Source: Aquatica leii (taxonomy: Eukaryota; Arthropoda; Insecta; Coleoptera; Lampyridae). Taken from it: a stretch of 64,000 nucleotides of DNA. Under the pieces are notes generated by a model. The model made no database searches. It saw nothing but the letters and a program-made list of their open reading frames with translations, and was not told the origin of the DNA. Below, piece after piece: positions 26,101 to 35,100 of this stretch (its first letter is position 1; every line of letters starts with the position of its first letter). A program made the translations under genes and the position numbers. Location of the stretch: contig CM069432.1 of assembly GCA_035610365.1 (NCBI GenBank), positions 23,002,354-23,066,353 on the forward strand, read 5' to 3'.

Positions 26101-29100
26101 ACACATAGTTTAACGACGTGACAAAAAAGAACAGCTACTCTTTACTGAGAATTCACGATCCGTTCAACACTCTGTTAGGATCCTAGTGGTTTTCCACGTT
26201 TTACAATTGAAACTGGTTGGTGACAGTTTACTATGATGCCCTTCGGCCTGTGTAACGCTCTTACAACGTTGGAACGTTGGATGGAGACCTATCTTGCGCG
26301 GACTGTCTTGGAAAACGTGCCTGGTTTATCTAGACGACGTGATCATAGTTCGAAAATCGTTTAAAGAACATTTAAAGAGCCTGAAAGAAGTGTTTCAAAG
26401 ACTACGTGGGGAAACTCTAAAACTGGCCCTAAAGAAGTGGCCACGTCGTATCTACAGATGGAGTAAAGGTTGACCCAGACAAAACCGACCAGTGCAAGCA
26501 TGGCTAAAACCAATCGACAAAAATCAAGTCTAAAGTTTCCTAAGGTTGTGCATCTTTTATAGACGATTTGTATCCGGATTCACCAAAATTGCCAAACCTT
26601 TGACGAAACTGGCCGAAAAAAGAACAGAACTTAGACGGAATAAAGACTGTGAAAATCCTTTCCATTAACTAAAACGGCTTTAAACACTGTTAGCAATCGT
26701 CAAATCCATAAAAGACTTCTACAAATATTTGTATAGACAAACATTTTTACTAAGGTCGGACCACGCCGTATCCGGAAGGACAAGTGGCAAGATAGATCGA
26801 GAGACTGCAAGAGTATGACTATGACACAGAACACCGAGTCGGAAGCAGTCATCAGAACGCTGACTGGAAGAAAAAGTTGAATGCCTTCGGAGAACTGCTA
26901 TGGTTGATGACAAGTGAGAACCCGAGCAGTTGCGCCACTAACAAGAAAATGACTCTGAAATAAGACTACTCCTGGACTGGAAAGAAAACGGCCGATTAAT
27001 CTGGGAGGAAGTGACTGTGGGACTCTTTGATAGTAGAAGACGGTCTTTTTAAGCGAACCTTAGAAAGTGTCGGGGGCACGAAAAACAGACTACAGTTGGT
27101 AGTACCAAAGAGCCGGGTGTCAGAGGTGTTAAAGCATCTCCACGATGGTACATCAGGAAGACACTTTGGCATTAAGAAGACATTAGGGAAAGTTCGAGAA
27201 CGATTCTACTGGGTGAACTGCAAAGAGGACGTCATGAAACGGTGCCATAAATGCACGGTCTGCGCATCAGGAAATGGTCCAGCGAGAAAGCGCAAAGCAC
27301 CCATGAGCCAATACAACGTAGGAAGCCCTTTAGAAATAGTAGAAATTGACATGGCAGGGCCGTTCCCAGAATCGGATTCGGGAAATAATTACATCCTAGT
27401 AGCGATGGATTATTTTACGAAATGGACGAAGACTTACGCCATACCTAATCAAGATGCAGCTACAGTCGTAGACGTATTATTAAAAGAGTTTTTCTGCCGG
27501 TTTGGAGTTCCGTTGGAATTACACTCCGATCAAGGCCGCAATTTTGAGTCTGAGCTGTTTCAAGAAGTTTGCCAACTGTTGGAAGTTAATAAAACTAGGA
27601 CGACGCCTCTCCATCCTCAACCTGGTGACATGTTTGAGCGGATGAATCGAACAATGGGCAAGTACTTAGCCAAAGTAGTGTCGAAACACCAAAGACACTT
27701 GAATCAGTACTTAAACCTTTTTCTAATGGCTTATCGATCATCCGTTCACGAAAGCACAGGCTAAACACCATCCTGTGTGATGCTCGGTCGCGAAATACGA
27801 CTGCCATGCGACCTCCAATTTGGACGAAAACCGGAAGAAGTTGCTGGAGAAGCTAGACGAAGTACAGGAGGAGGTCCGTATAAACACACAAATTTCCAGC
27901 GACAGGATGAAGACTAGATATGACGTCAAGGCACAAAATGGTGGATTTCAACCTGGCGTCATGGTTTGGTTGTATAATCCCCAAAGGAGACGTGGTTTGT
28001 CGCCAAAACTGCAAAGACAATGGGAAGGCCTCTATGAAATCGTGCAGCGTATTAATGACGTCATATATCGCATCCGAAAACTACCCAGAAGCAATCCAAA
28101 AGTAGTCCACGTCAATTGTCTAGCACCGTTAGCTGGCGATAATCACAATACACAAGCTCAGGTCTAAACTAGAGTAATAAGCAGCAAAACCAAAAATCAA
28201 ATCGAAGGATTAGAGTTCGAGAAGTTTATGAGCTTATACGGAGGTTCTGGAAAAGCTAGGTTCGGAGTTACCACCGAGGAACAACAAGACCTGTTCCAAA
28301 CAAGCTTGGTTGTGGCTTACATCAACTGAATTGGAGGATAGTTCGAAACATGTTGGAGGTCGTCTTCCGAGAAACAGGCGTTTAAATGTTGGTCTGTAGC
28401 CACGATCCTTTCTACCGGTATTGCATCCAGTTTTCTGTTCTGGGATAGAACAGTCCAAAAAAGAAGGCAGTAAAACGTTCTCAAGTTCAAGATGTTACGG
28501 TCGAAATTCTTTTTACGTACGCCTATGTGTTTCAACGTGAAATTAGATTCGGGTTGACGCCCTCTAACAATCGTTTCGCGTTGCGGGTCATTTGGCGGAA
28601 ATTCGTCACACGTAAATGTTATAAAATGGTCTGTACGCATTGAATAGTTATGTTATCAATTACCATCTGGAAAACCAATTATAATTAGTGAATGATCTAA
28701 TTTATTCGAAGCGTTACAGGGTAAGCTACTGCCGTTTGTTAGTAAAAATTCGTTCGTAATTCTTTCTTCCTTTTAACGGTCATTTTGCGTTCCTTCCTTT
28801 TACATCTGTTACCTTATCGATAAATGGCTATCGTAAACGACTGCTAAATAAGTCAGCACGTTGCCGTACACGGGCACTGGCGGAAGGCGATTTCCACGCC
28901 ACGAAATTGGGGTTTTGCGGAGTCTTCCAGGGCAAAGAGTGCTACACGTGGATGACACGACGTGACTTGTATCAACTACCTATTTGTGGTCCAACTATAT
29001 TCAGTAGTCGATACCGAATTACGAAGGGATGAACCTCGACAAATATTTGGATGGGACGATGCTAACTTTTTCTTTATAAGGCTTATGGTTATAACTAATT

Positions 29101-32100
29101 AAACCACAGACAAGGGGTACCACAGCATTCGACAACCGGGTTATGTTATTTATCCTTTCTTGTACCTTAAGTAACGATTGTTGTAGATGTTGATTTCGTG
29201 AGACATTAGTTTGACACGATTTGCGATTCAGATTGTTTACAGGATTGTGTGTGTCGGGGAAAGCGCTTTCTTCACACCAGTGGAAATTCCTGTGTTTATG
29301 GTAAGTGATTTTATATGTTTTATTTCGTAGTCAACCAGGTCACTCACGAAACTTTTGCTATTAGTTCTGTACTTATCGATATTGTTCTTTACCAGCTAGG
29401 TAGTAAATTGTACTTATGTTGAGTTGCGCATGCTGTGTACTACCAACGATTGATTAACGTTAGTGCTATATTAATTACGCACGCTTTGTTACGATAAGTT
29501 AACATTAACGTAGTAATTTATTATCACTGTGTTTGATTGTCAGTAATGCCATATTACTAAATTATTTTGTGTACTTCGCATATTGTATGCAGACGAAATT
29601 TACTACCATCTACTCTTCGCTAGTCATGTCAATGTAATCTACATATGTGTTGTGTGTTGCCGATACTTCGGATATTTAGTTATACTCGGACTAAAATTAT
29701 TCTTGGTCATGCTATCCAATTGTTATCAATTCGAACGTTATTCTATTTATCATTATAGAGGAATTAAAGTGAAATTGTTATTAACGATTTAGTTTCTTTT
29801 TTTTTGTTTCTTTTAGCATTACGAACCTAACATCTTGTTACAAGTTTATACCACCTGTCTTGAGCGGGACAGAAGTGACTTTGGATAAGCTCTGGCGCCC
29901 TTAAGTATCTTTTCGATATTATCTATGAACCCTCCCCTCTCACCGACTGTTGTGAGTTGGCCGTGCAGGTTCGTAAAATAGCAAAAAGCTTGTAACAAAG
30001 AATCTTTTCGAAGTTGTTATATATTTGCCAAAACATTCACGGAAGGATGTGGAACATTCGGGAACGTTTCGCCAAAATGTATAAATACGGTGCAAACAAA
30101 TCCGACGTCAGTTATTTCCGTAATTCGAAGACGGCAGTGTTAAGAAAATTATTCAAGTCTGAATAAATAAGTGAGTAACGCGTGTGCGATAAATTTACGG
30201 TGTATAACCTTGTACGCGACTTTAATGTAAACAAGTGTTAGTGTTTAAATAAATAAAAGTTATCCGCGGATATCTTCGTGTAAGTGATAGTGCTATACAT
30301 AAATTATAGTGTAAGTGTTTTTATTAAATATCCTTAGATTGAACTAGCTCGGTTAGTTTAAACGTGTACATATTGTTAGTATAAATAAATTAGTTAGTTT
30401 TTTTAGTAATAATAATCGTTACAACATTAATTTTTTTAAGAGTTTTGAAATACTATCGACATCGATTTGTATTTCGGTCAGTTGGAACTGACCGTTTAAA
30501 CTCTCAGACTGCACCAAACCGATGTCATCAGTTCTCACAATAAAGTAATTTTATTGATTTCATGACAACCATCCTTCGGCAGTCGTTAGAAAATCTTTAC
30601 CAACAAGACAAAACCTTCGTTTGAATTATTTTTATTTTGCTAACTTTTTATTTGAGTGTTCCATCTTTCTAGGTCTTATCGAATCAACAATGTCATCACA
30701 AGTCATAGTTGACTTTGTTATCAATACCTATTTTTTTCAAAACGTCACATATTGCATTTGATGAAGAATAGTAAATAATTTTAAAAATTTGATCAAATTA
30801 ATGATCCCTTCTTTTAGGAGGTTGGATGAAAGCAACTACTTCAGTAACGAAACGTCGCAAATTACTGAAGTAGTTGCTTTCATCCAACCTCCTAAAAGAA
30901 GGGATCAATAATTTGATCGAATTTTTAAAATTATCACATACCAGGAGGCGAACCGATCTAATAGGAAATAAGTTTTTTAATAAATTTTACTCATGTTACC
31001 AAAAAAAATGGTTCATTAAAAATGCGGTATATGTAAATATTTAAATGTAATTTTGTATTGTAACGAATTTTGAATCTATTTTATTTATAAACAAATATTT
31101 ACATGTTTATAACTACACGTAACTAATTAAATTTTACGATACTTAAGAATAACACACAAATTTATAAATAACTACCACTTGAAAAATTATGTCCGCGGAT
31201 AAATTCTGTTTATCTAAAACTGATATTTGTTTACGTTAAAGGCACGCACGCTTAAACGCCGTTATATTTATGTTAACAACACGTACACTACGTATTTATG
31301 TTTTACTAGCACCGGCACTTTATTTATTTATCTTCACACGCGTTAACCACTTATTTATTTTAAACTGGCAAAATCTTCTTGATTCAATTTGAAAAGACTA
31401 ACTTATGCTTCCTTTGAATCGTTTTTTATATATTTGTGTTATCTGTCTGTAGAATTATGATTATAAGCGACTTTCGGTTTAGACCGTGTCGTAGTTAAAC
31501 ACCCAGACTTAGGCTTGGTCCTAGTCTCTCCTTGAGAGCCAAAACAAAAAGCAGAACTTGGCCTTTGCCATTGTCGTTGGTGAACCTAAACAAACTGACG
31601 TTTCGCAATTAACGTGATTAACAGACCTTATCTTTTCGTTACCGTTTGACTGACTTCGTTATTACTCGGAGTAAGTGTTTGTGACCTTCCCAAAAAGGTT
31701 GATCTTTGTCTTAGAGGATATAATACTGGTAGCCAAGATTTGCTGACTCTTAAACCGTCTTTCCGGTTTATATTACATAGGTTTTTTTTTTTTAATTTTT
31801 ACAGCTTTGTTTATTATTAGTCTAGAAAAATAGAAAGGAGTTCTAGCCAACACTTTAGTTTGGTTAAAGTTTATCGTGTGTCCTTCGTTTCACATGCGTT
31901 CTCCCACTGCTGATTTAGTAACTCTGCGGTGTTTGCAGTCAGCCATATGTTCTTTTACTATAACTTCAATAGAGCAGAACACGTGTGGAACTAAGGACAC
32001 ACGCTGAACTTAGACCAAACTAAAATGTTGGCCAGAACTTCTTTCTACTTTTCCGGACTAATCCGCGAAGCTGTGGAAATAGAAAAACATCCATGTAATA

Positions 32101-35100
32101 TGAACCGAGAAGACGGTTTAAGACTCAACAAATCTTGGCTACCAGTATTATATCCTCTAAGACAAAGATCAACCTTCTTGGAAAGGACACAAACACTTAT
32201 TCCGAGTAATAACGAATTCAGTCAAGCGGTAACGGAAAGATAAGGTCCGTTAATCACGTTAATCGCTATGCGTATAGATATCGTCACTTACACTTTTTCC
32301 TTCAGTGACATTGCAAAACGTCAGTTTGTTTGTATTTACGAACGACAATACGGCAAAGACCAAGTTCTACTTCTTGTTTTGGCTGTCAAGGAGAGACTAG
32401 ATTCAAGCCTAAGTCTGGGTGTTTAACTACGACGCGGTCTAAGCTAAAATTCGCTTATAATCATAAACATAACAACCGCGAAAACTTAAGATTTTATGTC
32501 TCTAATATTCAACATTCTTCGGTCATTTTCTCGAATTTGACAATAACTTCGCGAACGTTTTACTGTCCCCTTCTTAAGACTGTTCTGTCTCAGAACAGGA
32601 AGTTGGATGCGACACCGCTAAAAAAGATCGGTGAATTTCGGTAACTTCGTTGAGCGTAAAAGTAGCAGTCAACAGACTTTTCCTAACCCGATATTCTATT
32701 TTGTTGGTAACTGTTGATCAGTTGATCTAAGCCACATCCAAGCTTGGGTACTGCCAATTTGTTAATATTGTAAAACTCTATTTCTCTCTTGAGATGCTTG
32801 CCACAGATTTTTGTAAAACGGCTTGGTACGTGAGTACTTCTTGGTAACCAGATAGAAAACAAAGCGTAGTTCACCACGTAGTTTTAAAACTTGTCCGACC
32901 GCCAGTTCTTGTCTTCGTAGTTCATCTAACCGCCCAACCTTCTTTTTAAGTACGATTGCAACCCTTCTGGATATGTTAAAATCTTGGCTCACGCAATGTG
33001 CGATGGCTTTTCGTGTTTGGAACAGGTCTTGTTGTTCTTTGGTTGTAACTCCAAACCTAGCCTTTCCAGAGCCTCCGTATATGCTCATAAAGTTATCGAA
33101 GTCCATTCTTTCGATTGGATTTTTGGTTCTGCTGGTTATTACGCTGGTGGTTTGGATCTAAACTTGCGTAACGTTGTTATTGCCAGCAAACGGGGCTAGA
33201 TGATCGGTGTGGACCACTTTTGACTGCACGACTTTATAAGGGCCTTCCAATTGCCTTTGCAGCTTCGACGACAAACCACGTTTGCTTTGGGGATTATACA
33301 ACCACACCATGTCGCTAGGTTAAAACTTACTTTCTTGTGCTTTGACGTCATATCTCGACTTCATTCTGTCGCTGGCAGTTTGTGTGTTTCTACGGACTGT
33401 CTCATGTACTTCGTCTAGCCTCTTTGTCAGCCACAAACTCGTACCACCAAATAACCGGAAATTCGTAGATGGCCAACTCCTCTCGCGCGCCCTCTACGTG
33501 CATAAATCGAAGAATATAGTTCGACGTCAGATATCTCACACGGGAAAAGGCAAGGTTGCCTAACCATCAGGCGAATTAATGCCCATTTACAACTTTACAC
33601 GTTACATGTTGGTCTGCAGTTACCAACCAAATGAATATCGGGTTAGGAAAAGTCTATTAACTATTACTTTTATGCTCAAGGAAGTTACCGAAATCTTCCG
33701 ATTCTTTTTACTGGTGTCGCATCCAACTTCCTGTTCTGAGACAGAACAGAAAGTTATTGTCAAATTCCAGACAATGACCAAAGAATGTTGAACATTCTAG
33801 AGACAGACAACATAAATATATAAAAACGATTCAAAGGAAGCCTAAGTCAGTTTTTTCAAATTGAATTGGTTTAAAATAAATAAGTGGTTAACTTGTGTGG
33901 AGATAAATAAATAAAGTGTCGATGCTAGTAAAACATAAATACGTCGCGTACGTGTTGTTAACATAAATATAACGACGTTTAAGCGTACGTGCCTTTAATG
34001 TAAACAAACATCAGTTTTAGATAAACAGAAGTTATCCGCGGACATTATTTTTCAAGTGGTAGTTACATATAAATTAGTGTGTTATTCTTAAATATCGTTT
34101 AAATTTGTTTTATAAATAAATTAGATTCAAAATTCGTTACAGTACAATTTTATATAAAATTACATTTAAATATTTAAATATACCGCATTTTTAATGAACC
34201 AGTTTTTTTGGTAAACAAAGACTTTGTCTTGTTGGTAAAGATTTTCTAACGACTGCCGAAGGATGGTTGTCATGAGATGAATGAAATTACTTTATTGTGA
34301 GAATTGATGACATCGATTTGGTGCAGTCTGAGAGTTGAAACGGTCAACTCCAACTGACCGAAAAACAAACCGATGTCGACAGTATTTCAAAACTCTTAAA
34401 AAAATTAATATGTTTTTCAACAAAGCTAATTTGTGGATGTTTGTTTTTACTACTTATTAGGCGTTGAAAATATTTTTAAAACAGATACTATAGAAGAATG
34501 GCAGAAATTTGCTTTAGTCAGTCTATAGTTACAGTAATGTATAAATTTAATTAGTAAGTTTATGTTTTTTATTAGTTGGTTATATTTTTCTGTGTTGTGT
34601 TTCAGTAAATTTTTTTACATTTATAATCTTGAATAAATTTTTACGTTTGCAACAATAGATTAGACGTCACTACTTTACTATAAGTTTGGTTGACTATCTA
34701 ATCTAAACGATAATATTTAGTTCCAGACTAACAAGGTCACTTAATTGTTTTTGTCACTGATACGGAATACTTCAACTATTCGATAACATCGTAGCCGTGA
34801 TCGTTATACTAATATTACTTAGAACTGTGAGGACATAATATATATTACTAGTTTTTATGGTCGACATTTCAATATCCCAATCGATTGATTCGTTATGGTT
34901 ACGATATACCGTTTTGCAATCAGTAACAGATAAAAGGTAGTACTGACAAAAGAGACAAAAGACACTACACGACTTTTCTATAAAGAATGATAAAGAAATG
35001 TCTACATATTTTTTTGAGGTTATGTTGTCATAAAACCTCTTTGAAGTGATATGTACATGTTTGTATTGACTTTTTAGCCTGCTATAAGTTTTTTGAAATT

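Larger units (their letters stand above)
30424..34412. repeat. Large inverted repeat with inverted gypsy LTRs
   Basis: Sequence 30424-30620 is the reverse complement of about 34210-34412 (shared CCATCCTTCGGCAGTCGTTA, read on the left arm). Sequence 30985-31440 is the reverse complement of 33810-34210, and 32500-32710 of 33605-33810. The left arm has two insertions absent from the right arm, at about 30621-30985 and 31455-32466. The unpaired centre (32720-33605) is a minus-strand gypsy C-terminal pol piece. LTR boundaries inside the arms are TGTAACGAATTTTG at 31059 and TTCGTTACA at 34141. Confidence 0.7.

Noticed and set aside
30845-30860. GAAACGTCGC as a third hammerhead ribozyme
   Set aside because: No CUGANGA element with complementary stem I lies at the required distance on either strand; the palindrome explains the pairing.
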